Positions 1 through 13,458 are shown, numbered from the stretch's first letter. The stretch is 64,000 nucleotides of DNA from Strongylocentrotus purpuratus (GCF_000002235.5 NW_022145544.1:474501-538500); one strand, 5' to 3'. Made by a program: numbers and translations. Notes: generated by a model from the letters alone, not told the origin.

Positions 1-134
1 TCTCTCTCTCTCTCTCTCTCTCTTTCTCTATCTATATCTCTTTCTCTCTCTCTGTTTCTCTCTGTCTGTCTGTCTGTCTGTCTGACTGCTCTCTCTCTCT
101 CTCTCTCTCTCTCTCTATGTATGTCTGCCTGGCT

Positions 135-177
<43 letters not shown>

Positions 178-186
178 CTCTCTTAT
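1..186 (+). repeat. (CT)n microsatellite with GTCT interruptions
   Basis: Nearly continuous TC dinucleotides, broken by TATC and TGTC tetranucleotides; it runs off the left edge. Confidence 0.95.
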
Positions 187-487
187 ATTCTATTCCGTTC
201 TCTCCACATCGCTCTAAATTTTCTTGCCTTTACCCCTTCTTATTTATCATGTCGCCAGTGTCACAATCTGAAGGGGAAAAAAACGTCATTCATTCATCTA
301 TATTGCACGTTGCACTTAGTACCAAGTCCCCTGGAGCCATCTTAGGGGACCTTCGTCAAAGATCCAGGAACCAACATCAGAATTGAAATAGATCGGTGCC
401 TTCCTTTCTCTGGGAGTACCCGGTGATGCAGTCGATGGATGCCCTCCATCCTGCTCAAAGCCGGATCCAAAAATAAACCCTTTGATT

Positions 488-872
488 TTAAAGGGATTGG
501 GTAACTTTGCCTCCGATTCCCAAAAAAATCCTGGATTTAGCTCATGCTGCAATCATAATTATAAACCTTTCGGTTATTTTATGTGTCCCATGACTTTTAC
601 AAGCCAATCGTCTGTCTGATTATCAAGATATCTATGATTGGAATAAGAAATTTCAAAATTCCTAACGGTTTTTATAACACTTAAGTCTATTGGGGGAAAT
701 GAGCATGATAAAACCGGTCAATCAAAGATTTTTACTTTTTTGAGGCACTTAATGATCATTTTGAAGCGCAATTTTTTTGTTGTAGGGCTTTAATATTACA
801 CCATATCGCAGAAAACTGATAGCACATAGGGCCATGCATCTCAGATTGAATATTGTTAAACGATGCCTTTAA
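488..872 (+). mobile_element. TTAA-bounded miniature inverted-repeat element, family B copy 1
   Basis: The element begins TTAAAGGGATTGGG and ends ATGCCTTTAA, so both ends are TTAA plus AGG on the inward strand. It aligns over its whole length with 39129-39515 (shared words include 'ctggatttagctcatgctgc' and 'gaggcactt.atgatcattt'). TTAAAGG termini with a TTAA target are characteristic of T2/Kolobok-type MITEs. No coding capacity is present. Confidence 0.75.
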
Positions 873-1071
873 AGGTAGTCTACATATACCGATGTACCTT
901 TTTTTTTCTCGAAATAATTTTAATATTTCTATGAGTACCTGGTGACTTTTGGTGATGCATCGAATGCTCTTCATGAGGCTCGTATCCAAATCTAACTTGC
1001 TAAGCCATCTGAGTTTAAACGTAGACCAAAAACATTTAGTAGGGATGAAAAGTACTTTTTTTCTATATGGA

Positions 1072-1293
1072 AGGATATCATAGCAGCAGAAAATATCCCG
1101 AGATATCTTGGTCTTGTCTCCAAAATATCCCGCTATTTGGGAGATAGCGGGCTAATTTGCTTCCGTCCGAGCTAGTTTGTGATGAGCGTATCGGTCTGGT
1201 GAAGACGAAATTTCGAGCTTCGGGATAATAATATCCCGAGTCTGAAAATAGCGGGTAATTATTTTGGCAAACTCGAGCTGATGAGGACAGGCC
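1072..1293 (+). mobile_element. Inverted-repeat element, family E copy 1 (one end recognised)
   Basis: It shares 'gatgagcgtatcggtctggt' and 'gcaaactcgagctgatga' with the reverse complement of 57709-58032. Only the right terminal repeat is clear; the left end is lost or unrecognised. Confidence 0.6.
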
Positions 1294-1500
1294 GGGTCGT
1301 TCAATCCTCCAGCTTTTCCAGGTCCCTGGTCTTAAAATAAAAATGAAGCTTTATTGAGAGGCCGTCGCTGGCGATCAAAATGAGAACGTGATTTTACTTC
1401 GTGCACACCTTAATGTCATCCTCGTCCCGCTTTGAAAACAGCAATAATGATGGATAGCAAAGAAAAGAGCGTAGACGGAGACGAATAATGAGGTTGAAGA

Positions 1501-1717
1501 GAGAGACACACACAGAAAAAGAGAGAGTGAGGGACACATCAAAACAGACAGGGAGGAGAAAAGAGAGGGAGAGGAAAGGAGAAAGGAAGAGAGAGAGAGA
1601 GAAGGAGAGAGAAGTATGAAAGAAAGAGACAAAGAGGAGGAAGGAAGAGAGAAAGAGAGAGAAGTATGAAGGGAAGAGAGAGAGAGGGGGGAAGGAAGAT
1701 AAAGAGAGAGCAGTAGG

Positions 1718-1758
<41 letters not shown>

Positions 1759-1924
1759 TAAGAGAAATAGAGAGAAGTATGAAGGGAAGAGAGAGAGAGG
1801 GGGGAAGGAAGATAAAGAGAGAGAAGTAGGAAGAAAGAGAGTGAGAGAGAGAAAGGGAGAAAACAGAGACGGGAGGTGACTAGTGAGAGAGAGAGAGGGA
1901 GTCAAAGAGAGACATAATCAAGAG
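1501..1924 (+). repeat. (GA)n-rich degenerate tract
   Basis: Purine-rich GAGA/GGAAGA sequence with internal longer repeats (e.g. 'gaagtatgaaggga' several times). The Ser/Leu-rich minus-strand frame over it is a repeat artefact. Confidence 0.93.
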
Positions 1925-2602
1925 AGTGAAAGTGGAAAAAACGACAAAGGAGATTGACAGACCGAGAGAAAAGACAGAACGTTTGAATTCCAAGTCACAT
2001 CGCAAAAACGAGTCGATACATAAAGTGACCTCCAATCCGACCGATTCTATGCCAATTCGTCGTTACCATATAAATTCTTGTTCGGTGAAAAATTCTTGTT
2101 CGAAGCGTTGTCAGTCTGGCGTCGGTCTCATGACTGGGATTTCAGAAAGAAAGATGGAGGAATGACGGCCAGAGAAAGAGAGAGGGAACGGGAAAGAGGA
2201 AGAATAGAAAATAAAAGGACGGACAAAAAGGTGAACTAGTTAGAGAAGGAAATAGGTCTACCCTGTTTCCAGACAGACGGTAATGGGATGTTTAGGTATT
2301 TTTGATTGACGCTCGAAGGAGGAAACCTTATAATTTTGGACTTACAAACTAATCTTACTAAGATTTGATCCCATCTACGTTTATTGATTTGAATCACTAT
2401 AAATATTGGTAAAAGAAGCTTAACCGAAATTTTTACCTAGGATGGCTTCTATAGGAAGTTTAAAGATTTGTAGAGGGACTCTCAAGATGTCACGTGTGTA
2501 TGCACACCTTATTCTGCATGTACGACAAAATGGTCGTTGGCGTAAAAGAAAACATTTGATATCTGGTTGGTTTCGACTTATGCCTCCGTCACATCAACGA
2601 GG

Positions 2603-2660
2603 CCGACACCAGATCGACACCAGACCGACACCAGACCGACACCAGACCGACACCAAACCG
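2603..2660 (+). repeat. 11-bp minisatellite (CGACACCAGAC)n
   Basis: About five copies of CGACACCAGAC, the first and last slightly changed. Related words occur singly nearby (2108-2125, 6140-6155 on the opposite strand). Confidence 0.9.
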
Positions 2661-5600
2661 AACAAATAATTACATGTACATAACCCAATGGTAGAAGGAA
2701 CAAAAATCGGTTGGAGCCGGCCTTTAGTTGATTTGGCGTTGGGACTGTAGTATCACATCTTTGGTATGCTGTTGTCATAGGTTTTAGTAACTTTCTGAAC
2801 TTTATACGAATTAAAACCAACAATTCTTAATTTATAGGTGAAGGATATTGAATACTCTATTTTTTCCAACAAATTAGATCACCCCCTCGGTTGAGCATTC
2901 TACATGTTTTGTATTTAACAATATCATTTGTCACGTTTGTAGACCACTCACGGTGTCATATTATAAGTGTGTCTGTTTATTCTCTGATTTAATTAACGAT
3001 ACGGAGTATAATGCACAATTCATAAACTATGACATTTGAAAGAATAACATTTCTTTTTAATGGTTTTATCTTGCCTTCCTAAAGTAGGCCTATTTAATGT
3101 CTGCTTCATAATACGTGAGGTTCGAATTACACTGCCAACGATAAAACGGGGAGGATGACATCCTCTTCAGTAACCAATCTAACACAGAGTTTGCAACGCG
3201 TAATTTCAGCTGACTAATCACTAATTGGCCAATCTAATTACCTCCACTAATCCTAATTATCCATTAAGACCGGATAATCTACTCAGAGTAGGACGTCTGT
3301 ATCGCAAACATAAGTTTAGAATCTACTTACACATTGATTGACGCATTTGATGAAGCTGAATGTCATATAAAAATTACTTTAAACATCTTTTAAACGACAT
3401 CATTTCACCCAAAGCTCTGCTCGTTCAATTCATGCGCAACACGTTCCAAATACAATGCTAACGATTTCTTTTTTTAATTTGATGTTGCGCTTATTAAATG
3501 CATCAGATAAAAAGGAAAGTATATACCCACAGATTCAGCGTATAAGTTGTGCTTTTTGAAAGTGACTACACGTACACGATTATACAGTATTGGTTATTTG
3601 GCACATGCTAGCCCCCTAATGAACTCATCCTCTAACCCTATCAAACGTCACAATCAACTCTTTAATGAGAGCAGCACGCCTGTAATCTTTTTTTCCAGGC
3701 CCCTCCTTTCATTCACCCAGCAGGAAAGTCAGCAATCATTCAGGAATCTAAAAACTCAGTCACACAAAACCCTAGCCTATAGCCATCCGATAATCAATTA
3801 AATCTAGGTCTTTCGGGGTAGTGTTTGTTGTTCGGTCTATCTTCGGTCTGGTATGAGCCTTGTAGGGGTGAATTTGGCATAAGGACAAATAATAAAAATA
3901 ACGTGTATCTCGTCCGGACTTTTGAAAAAAAGGATGAGGCATGGCATGATTTTGTTTGCAATTTTTTTTCTCCAAAATGGCTACCATGCTGATTATAGCT
4001 GGCCAAGCCTATTTATCCACATGTATTGTGCTATGTGAGTATACTGATGCAATGTATGGCAACAAAATGATGTGTTTCACTTTGGAAGCTATTTTTAAAG
4101 ACAGTGGCCAAACAGGAGGTGGGCGGGGACGAGAAACACTTAATTTTTGTGTTTTGCCCTAACAGCAAGGTGATGGACTGTGTTAGATATCAGAACCAAA
4201 AGAGTAGGAATAATCCTTTTGTATAAACGATCAAATGATTGAATCATAGGTTGCCGTAAGGAATGTCTAGGGAAATGATTCCAACCGCCAGTCACTCGAT
4301 TTTTGTTCTCTGAATATATAGATCATATAAATAACCGTTTCTTTATATAAAAAACAAGAGTAAGCCATCCGGCGTTTTAGGGGTTTAGTTTCCCTTAAAT
4401 AGAGAGCAGTTTCTGAAAGAATAGATGAATATACTGGATTTTTTTTCCTGCGTAATTTTTGACGAAGGGCACACATTGTGACACCTTTTTCATATAGGTG
4501 ATGTAGAAAAAGCAGAAAAATATCACAATGTATAGTAGCAATGAAACTGTAGTATTTTTCTTATTCTGTTCCATTAATTAGAGCTGGCTGTTTTCTAAAT
4601 TATAAATTATTTCTGTAGTATTATTCCTCAACAAAAAATGACAGAATACCGGGACACGAGAAGTATACAAAATATTTATCAGTGTAATTGGTCTTTTTCA
4701 TTATAAAGATCGGGGTAACTTTTGACTTAACGTAGAATTATTAAGTGTTCGCTCTTTAACATTCGATGAACGGTTTCGATAGAATTATTTATAGAATTAA
4801 GATGGATCAAACCCTAAAAGATAGCTCATTTGGGATTTATCCCCAGGATAGACTAAGAAAATGCTTGATCAAGTCAAATCTGGCGGCTAGCCAAGCTATA
4901 TAGAACACTTCCTTTTGCCCCCGAACTACATTTCGGGATGCCAGTGGCCAAATTTCACCAACTTGAAGACGCGAATTTCTTTCGAAGTCGGCATTTTAGG
5001 AAGCCCAAAGTATCTCCAGTGCTTATATTTGTTCATTGTTGATTTGCTACCAAAATGGATTTCCTGTTTGAACGGGCGAAGTATAGCTAAATTTGCACTC
5101 TTTGAAGAGAGTCAAGAGTGAGTTGTATCGCTCCTGCGGTGCGCAGTGAAAGTAGGACGGGGTCGCACAAAATTCAGTCGAACACATAAAGCTTCACAGC
5201 CTAGTTTCATATATCTGCAAAATTAAATTTGGGAGAATACCACCAGTAATAATAAAGATAAATAAATTTTAAATCATTTTTTAACTCTTTTTTTTTCACC
5301 ACTTGCAAGAATCCATGACTTTGTCTCGATCATTATGAAACAATTTAAGACGTCATGTAAAACATCGGATTAAAAGGGGTCATCTGGAAGAACTAATATC
5401 ATTGACTCTTTTTTTTTAATTCAAAGGCTATTCGTTCCCTTCCACTCTAAGAAGATAAGTCTTTATTTTGTTGAAAGAAAGATAATCGCGAAATTTAGAG
5501 TTGCGAATTGTTTATCATTACTCTCCTGTCTGTTATCCATATTCTTGTTCTAGAAATAGAAATAAATCAGGTATATTTTATGGCTTCGGCACATGTTGAG

Positions 5601-7057
5601 ATGATGGTAAGTGAAGCCTTTGAATGATTCCTTTTACCTTGAATGAGTCTTTAAAGACCATGTGGCGATATTAAAACTTTTCAATTGTCTCTGGAGAGCT
5701 AATTCCCGTATCAAATATCAAATATTCAACACCTATCCAAGGGCGGGCAAAAATAGACGTACTTGGACTCATTTGATCTACGGCTTCCACTAATCTTAAA
5801 GGTCGTATCATCGGTAAATATGGCTATTAAATTTCGCTAATGAAACACGTTCATTATAACACATTTCAGATTTGAAGAATCTATCCAATCAATAGAATAT
5901 GAGATATCCTATTTATATAAACACGTCAAAATATCTGGTACATTTTATCGATGTTTTTTTCAGAAATTAAATTCTTATTCTCGTAACCAGTTTAAACATA
6001 AGGATTCATTCTGTTTTATTGCTTAACAAAATGCCTTGTTCAAAAAGTTCTAAGGTAATACACAGTCAAACCAGTGAGCTGACTCAAAACCTATCAATTA
6101 TTTTTGGGTTAATTTGAGGTAATATGGTGTTTCTATCGGTCTGGTGTCGGTTAGTTGGGTCAATTTAGAATTTGACCCAAAAGAAAATTGGATCAAAAGG
6201 TTTTTTTAATGGTTTCCAATATTGTTTGACATCAGAATCAATCAAAACAACTAAAATCTAAGAAAACTGGACCCCCGGAAAAAGGTCATTTTCAAAATAG
6301 CATCCAAGGTTCAATCAGTGTGACTGGCTCGGTGTAAACTATGATAAACATTAATTTGCTTTAACATTATGCATGGAAACAACGCATTTTCTGGATATAC
6401 CTAATTTCGTTCAAAATAAACAAAGTAAAATGCAGTTTTCTCGAACTCCTGGTTTGGAAAAAGACATCGGTAAAGTAGTTTTGTCAGTCTCCCCCATCCA
6501 CACCCCCTCCCTTCCGAAAAATAATAAATCTTAATCGGTAAACTAGAAGTAATAAGCAAAATTTGAAAGTTCGGCATTAATGCGGTTAAATCCTCAGTAT
6601 TGAAACGGTAAGCACCGTCATTGCTAAATGATGCACGATAGTTAAAGAGCGCTGGGAAAACATGCAGCGATGCAATTTCGGAGTGTGAACCGCTACGATC
6701 CAACCGGGGACATTCAGGTTGTAACTAAGATCACCCATTTTCTCTTTGTCCCAAAGAATCCATAATTGATAGGGAATTGTTTTTTAGTATTTGCTTTTCT
6801 TTCTCAAGGATTCTCTATGCATTTATTCATACGATTTGACGACGTTCTCTCTGCGGAGATAAGGGGGCACATGACGCTGATTATTATTGAAGAAGGTCAT
6901 AAGTTCCTCGTAAACGATTTATGAAACGGGAACATACGAACAAAGTTGTTGCAAAGACACAGTGGCAGGTGCATGATTTTCATCTCGTTTAAACTTAAAT
7001 GCTCAGAGTATCGGAAAGAATTCTATCGGAAATTTCAGATTTACTGGATTCTTCAGC

Positions 7058-7083
7058 GCACACACACACACACACACACACAA
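7058..7083 (+). repeat. (CA)n microsatellite
   Basis: About 12 uninterrupted CA dinucleotides. Confidence 0.95.
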
Positions 7084-9458
7084 ATTACGTTCTTTTCTAT
7101 AACTATAGGAATACCTTTATGTCACACAAAAATGGGATTGTTCAAGGGGCCATGCTGGTTCTGGATTTCTCATTTTCCCATTTGTACAAAAATCTACAAC
7201 ACTAAATCAGAGTGGCTGGTGAGATAATTTTTTCCGGAAGAAAAAAAGTTCACTTCAACTACACGAAATGGGTAATAACATTTAAAGAGTTAAGAATTAA
7301 ATACACAAACATGTACAGAAAAAACATGATAAAATACAGGTTTTGTCGGCATTGGCTGCATGTGATCATTGAGTTTAGCCTGCGTGAAAGATAAGGGAAA
7401 TAAAAATGTTATGTTTGGCGACCAGACATATTGTCATTACTTGATTCCTCGAATTAAACGAATTGAAGTTTACGAAGATAGAATGCTGTCTCTTGTCATT
7501 AACCTTTACCTGACCCATCCCCTGATTGTTCACATCATGAACAATCACTCCCTCCCACGTGACATTCTGATACTAAAAGGTTAATTACAATCGATGAAAT
7601 ATCGGTTTCGAGGAAACTTCGACGGATCCTCGACACCGATCGAAATCTCGCCAGCACCTGCCGATATCTTAATGAAGTACGGGAGGGCCTTCGCACTAAA
7701 CAGCGAGATTCTCCCCCCCCCCCCCCTCACCCACACACACACCCTAGGTGGAAAGCAGAGGCGTATCTTGAATTGACCCTTTAGGGGAAACAATTTCACT
7801 CTGAAAATGAAATGCGAATATATACAAGGTAACTGATTATGGGGTAGGTGCGAGAGTTGGTCTATATCGGCGTCTTCTTTCCTCATCCGTTCACCCTTCT
7901 CACTGTTAATTTATCGCTTTTCTTCCTCTTTATGTTTGTCTCCACTTGAATGGAGGGCTAGTGCCCCCATGCCTCCGTGTAGCTAAGCCACCGATGGACA
8001 GTACTTCGACTTCTTAGCGTTTATCTACCGCAGGTGCTCCAATAAACAGCCCTGGTCCAAACAATGTTCGATTCATCGAGGAGAGCGAGTCACGACTGAA
8101 AGGTCATGGTGGTGTCTCGGAATAGTCCAAAATAAAATGAAATATAAAGAGTTGATGAGGAGGAAAGAGGGGTGTAAGAATTTTTCAGAGGGGGAGGGGT
8201 GGGAGGCGGTGGGAATGATGGAATTAAATAGCCATCGAAGATTGTACCATTATTCACAGCTACCATTTTCACATAATTATGTCTGTCTAAAGTAGATATG
8301 AAGTTAGTACTGAAATAAATGTTTTATAGAAATAAATGATCAGCGGTGCTATATCTTTTAGAAAGAGTGAAGAGGGGGAAAGGAGGAAGAAGAGTGAAAT
8401 ACGGAGGGGAGAAAGCACTCGGAGAAGAAAGAGAGGGGCTGGAATAGGCAGGAGAAAGATGATATCATCAGTTATATTTTCCTTGTTTTAGTACCAATAC
8501 CCAATGTCAATTTGATGAATATTAATAGTTTTGTGTTTTCGCTGTCATAATAATTTCTTTCTTTTCTCACTTTTACAAACGAATGGGAGGGGGGCGTGAA
8601 ATCGTGATTTCTGGTCACAGAAGCCCTAATATAACTATAGGGGAAGAGACCAATCTCTTTCTTGACCAATGAAGTCAACTGAACAGTTATTTAGAGACCG
8701 GACATGACTAATGACGGCGTGACACTTGGCTGTCGGTACACTAGCACCAACCCATGTTTCCGCTGACTCGTCCTTCGCCTCTAGTCGGTAAGCAGTGAAA
8801 ATTCGACCTCCCGTCCAACTTCTTAAGTGCAGGCTATCCAGACATTCTAGCCGTGTAAACAAGGGTCTCATTTTACCAATTTCGCAAAAAAAGATGATAA
8901 GCGGGGTCGTGTTTTCCGCTCATTTGGACGAAGGCAGTAGCTGAGGATGGAGGGAATCTACATTTGCCCCCCACTTGCCCTCTACACCACTCAGCTTCTG
9001 AACAGTAGTACATGAAGAATTATTTCCCTTTTAACGAGGCCTCAAAATCAGTTTACATTACTTATTTTTCTATGCTCCCTTTCCCAACTATAAACATATT
9101 CGAGATGACTTTTCAAAAATAACACATTTGAATTTTTATTGTATACTAAGGTATTGATGACTAACTCTCCGTTAATCGATTGTGAAAACAGATCTGCCTC
9201 CAATTTCTCGTCCAGTTTATATTTGCCTTCAACCTCTTCCCTTACAAACATTCTATTGCCGCCATAGTATTTAGTGAAATCGTCTTCATCCTCATCATCG
9301 TCAAGTGTCATTTCGAGATACCCAGAGCAACAGCAACAAAAATTGTCATTTACAGTATCGTCAGGAGAAGGAACGGTTCAGTACATAACAACAACATGTA
9401 GACCAGGTTCGAAACCTTATTACGCTAATTCCTGTTGCATTTTATCCTGCTGTCGTAA

Positions 9459-9483
9459 GACTGCGTCAGCGACTGACGCAGTC
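9459..9483. repeat. Perfect 11-bp-arm palindrome, also present imperfectly at 34932
   Basis: Arms GACTGCGTCAG and CTGACGCAGTC are separated by CGA. At 34932-34956 the same 25-bp block recurs with three changes in the second arm, and both are followed by 'ttgacgc' after two or three bases. It is therefore part of a dispersed repeat whose limits I cannot place. Confidence 0.7.
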
Positions 9484-10514
9484 TTTGACGCAACACATTT
9501 GAGAGAGACGTTATAAATATAGTGAATGCAAAGTGAATGTTGCGCTGCATACGGGTCAAGTGTCGTTAAAGGCTCAACTAACGCAAGTGACGACGCAAGC
9601 GAATTGACGCCTCGTGCATTGGCAAGGGGCATAATGCGTCGTAGCAAAACTTTCATCTTCAAGTACCAACTCCCTCGTAAAGCTGGATATTCACTGGCGG
9701 ATCCTAGCAAGCATATACTTTCTTTTTGAAGACTCGAGTATGACTAAATCAAATCAAGTTTAATTTTGAAATGGTATGCCTTTTTTGTTTTCATGCCTTT
9801 TATATATATTTATGAATATTAATATAAACATTTGATCACAACATAGATAAAAACCACAATCCCACCAGTTATTTGTTCTAATGTTTTTCATTATTTCCGC
9901 AGACAACGATTGTTAAAACATATAAACCCACTCACACAGTGATTTAATTATACCGAATATGTGGGCATTTCGTGAGGATTAAATATCGCTGAGATTGTAA
10001 GATTATTTTCCATTCTGAAGAAATATAACAACAAATTCTATTTTTGTCGAAATGAAATCCTTGTAAATCTGATGCGCCACGAGCGCCAAAATCTATTTCG
10101 TTTTAAAAGTCCCACTAGCGGTTATGCTTCTGTAAACAATGTGCTGAGGAAGGGAAAAAGGGCATCGGAGATGTAAAGCTCCGGTTGCATTCTACCCCAG
10201 AGAAAAATCAACTTATATCGGGATATTGAGTATAATGACAAGATTACCGGTGAAAATTGATTTACTAAAACTAACTAAATATTACATAGGAGTTCAATGA
10301 AAAAGGATGGCTCTAGGACATATCAAAGCTTTGTTATTATCGATTGAGAGCAGAGTACAGTTTTAAAGAGTGTAAACTAAGTGGGGAGTGAGTAGATGGA
10401 GGACTGTATGGACTACAGTGGATACCTGAAATAAGGCTTGATGTTAAGGGGAAGCGCGTTTGGTACGCTTGCACTTTATCTTTACTGAAACGGAGATTAC
10501 TTTTGATTTTTATA

Positions 10515-11081
10515 TTAAAGGGGGAGTACACTCTTATATTAAATTGATTTCAATAGAAGCAAACAAATTAGAGGAACAATTCAGTGAAAGTTTGCGATAA
10601 ATCGGACAACAAAATATAAGAAAATATGAGACAATTGGCAATGCGATCAGAAATGTTAACGTCATCCCTTCACAATTCACCACTGATTTGGATGACAGAA
10701 TTACCCAAAATCTCCATTTCTCTGAATGTTAAGGGATTATTAGACCCATCTTATATGGGGATGCATGTCAAAACACGTTATCCGCGATATATGACCGATA
10801 TAGGCATGACAAAAATAATTCTTTTGATCAAAATGGAATTAAATACAATTTCTTGCATTCAATAAAGGGTAAAATGTGAGGTGCTATATTTAGAGACCGC
10901 ATTGCAAATTTGACCCACAGATTTGAAGTATTTCATGAAAAGTTATGGATTTTTAAAAATCCATAACTTTCTTATTTATCGTCCAATTTTGTTCAGACCT
11001 TCGCTGATCTGTTCTTCTCGTTTTTCTCCTTGTATTAACACAAACTTATTATCAGGGTAGACTTCCCCACTTCCCCTTTAA
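10515..11081 (+). mobile_element. TTAA-bounded foldback-like element, family C copy 1 (diverged)
   Basis: It starts TTAAAGGGGGAGTACAC and ends ACTTCCCCTTTAA (with a short C-rich insertion before the end). Left and right parts are inverted relatives, as in the better-preserved copy at 33029-33576 (for example 'cagtgaaagtttg' on the left and 'ttcagaccttcgctg' on the right). It contains a perfect 32-bp palindrome at 10939-10970. No coding capacity is present. Confidence 0.7.
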
Positions 11082-11668
11082 AATTCATTTCAAGGTGTTA
11101 CTATCATCATTATTACAGTTTCTCTTTGTTTCTAGATACATGCTTTTCAACTTTTCAATTAGTATATACATATCTCATGTCACGCTTCAATTCAAAGAAA
11201 TTAAAAAGTGGTTCACCATGCTACTTTGAAACTACATCTCACTTCCGAAGGACTTAATAATGCAAACGCGTTTTTCTATTTTTGACATTTCAGGCCGATA
11301 GAAAGGTGCCACATATCCGGAGGGCCTTCTAAATAGTGTACACAGCCCGGGAACATGTGAGAGCGGGTAACATTCTGGTATGAAACTTCATATCACGTTC
11401 TCAATCCGCAGATTGGAGAGAACTCTTCATGACCCTCAGATATCTTGTGAGAAAAACAGGCACAATGCTATGGGCAATGCAATTTGTAAAAGGGCACTTT
11501 CTTTTACTTCATATTATCTTTCTAGATAGTTCTTAGCAGCTCACTGCATGTATTTCCCTTTGTTACCTCGAGTGTGATACCTAGAATTTGAGGATGGGAA
11601 ATCATGCTCATGCTCTCTCCGTACATGTAAATGGTTCGATATCTGATCGGATTTATAACCCTCATACC

Positions 11669-11688
11669 CTCCCCCCCCCCCCCCCCCC

Positions 11689-11724
<36 letters not shown>

Positions 11725-11740
11725 TCTCTCTCTCTCTCTC

Positions 11741-11781
<41 letters not shown>

Positions 11782-11790
11782 CTCCTTCTC
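11669..11790 (+). repeat. Poly-C run followed by (CT)n
   Basis: About 20 C residues, then TC dinucleotides with CCTC interruptions. Confidence 0.95.
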
Positions 11791-12798
11791 TGTTTATTTA
11801 TATGTCTGTCTCTTGCTCTTACGCTCTCATTCTCGCGTCATGCGATAAAATAATTATGTACTAACTTCATATCTACATGAGATGAATAAATAGTTTTAAG
11901 TGAGAGATGTGGCATCATACACTGTGAGTATGGACTAACAACAATACAAGGCATAGTTTGTGAGGGGGGCCCTGGGGGAGTGCTGAAATTTTCTTTCGTT
12001 AATGTAAAATTTTACGCAACATTGTACAAAAATAATTGAGCAGATCGAGCAAAAAATTATTCTTCGCCACATTCAGATCGAAGTGGTTACATGACTTTGT
12101 GCTTTTATTTCTTCCCCAAAATTCGCGCCAGAGCACGTCACGCTGTTGACTTTGATTTCATGTCCTTTCCCAAAAAAAAACTCCCATCGCCTTCCGGGAA
12201 AGAAAGTTCTCTACTTGGCTGGTGAAGATCACCTTCAGAAAGGGATGATGCACCACGTACAGCACAGACTTATCTCGGCTTTTAAAAGGTAATTGAAGCA
12301 CAGTGGGAGCAGTTTGGAGCAGTTTTGGTAGCGCGGCGAATGTTTAAAGGGCCAAACTACTTCTTCGAAATACAGTCTGGCTGCAGATAGAGAGAGGTGA
12401 AAGAAAACAAGTCCTGCAACAAGTTATTTGTTTTTCTTGATTGAACATTTAAAATCTCTGTTGTCATTTTAAACGTACCAATTCTAACGTGTCATTTGTA
12501 ACGTGGTTTGCAGATTTAACGATTTGTTCCTTACCTTTTGTTTTAAGTGGATCCAGACTTTTTCGTTACGAAATTTGTATATGAAATAATAGATTAAAAT
12601 GTACTACTCAAATGTTGGTAATCTAAAGATAAAACACACCCTATAAATTAAGTTAGACCTAATGCTTGATGACTATTAGGAATTAGAATGCGAATTCGAT
12701 AACACTAGAAGAAAGATTGTACATTATTATGAATTAAGAGCATGATAATCATTACAATGCTATTTCAATTAGGCGACAAAATCACATGTTTGAGTGAG

Positions 12799-13022
12799 GT
12801 GCGATGGCGCAATGGTAAAGCAGTGGTATCGTAACCGGGAGGTCCTGTGTTCTAAACCGATTTCATGCGTTAGTACCCTTCGGTAAAGCATAAATCTTCA
12901 TTACCAAGTCCCTCGGAGGGGATTTAAAGCCGTCAGTCCCCTGGTTGTCTACTTACAAGCATAAACAAGCAATCAAATGCTTTCGTAACAGGCAGGTAAA
13001 ACAAACCAACCAACCAACCAGC
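12799..13022 (+). mobile_element. tRNA-derived SINE
   Basis: The 5' part resembles a tRNA with RNA polymerase III boxes: box A 'TGGCGCAATGG' (about 12805-12815) and a degenerate box B 'TGTTCTAAACC' (about 12847-12857), 30-40 bp apart. A unique body follows ('ttcattaccaagtccctcgg'). The 3' end is a short (ACCA)n tail. Length about 220 bp fits a SINE, and the altered box B suggests an old copy. No clear target duplication was seen. Confidence 0.7.
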
Positions 13023-13423
13023 CTTCAACAGATATATCAACCATAGAAAGCATACACGTTTTGTGAGTTGCAACTAAGGGGGATAATGCTTACGTCTGGG
13101 CATTGCATTCCCGCCGTTGGAAGATATAAATTATCTCCTGGTTGTCTTGGAAACGGTAATTGAGCAGAACAACTTTACCCTACCATCGATCGTTGAAATC
13201 GATCGCTTCATTCAATGCCTGAAAAAACGTCTGTAACGAGAAACGTGTTGTAATTCATACCTACGCAACACCAAATCACTGATTTTTACTTGTTTCTAAA
13301 CATTCCCATTTTCCGATTCTTTTTTTTACTCCCTCGAATATTGCATTATGCTAAAGTAAATTAGTTTTGCGTTGGCAGACATCATTATTACGGTTAAACG
13401 GGAGGCAACCTTTACCCTCCCCT

Positions 13424-13425
13424 CC

Positions 13426-13458
<33 letters not shown>

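Larger units (their letters stand above)
187..2602. other. Non-coding stretch with two elements and a GA tract
   Basis: Apart from the elements at 488-872 and 1072-1293 and the GA tract at 1501-1924, I see nothing: short frames only, no splice-supported exon. Confidence 0.7.
2661..10514. other. Non-coding, AT-rich stretch
   Basis: No gene recognised. It contains a (CA)n tract, a C-run near 7714, a G-quadruplex candidate (8190-8213), the palindrome at 9459 and an acidic 87-codon frame (9048-9311, minus) of unknown significance. Confidence 0.65.

Noticed and set aside
1375-1905. 176-codon Ser/Leu-rich minus-strand frame
   Set aside because: It is the translation of a degenerate GA/CT tract; the same kind of frame appears wherever such tracts occur.
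6946-7205. Histidine/threonine-containing frames at 7.06 kb
   Set aside because: The HTHTHT run is a translated (CA)n microsatellite.
12799-12870. Functional tRNA gene
   Set aside because: Box A and box B are recognisable but the cloverleaf is not, and the sequence continues into a SINE body and tail.
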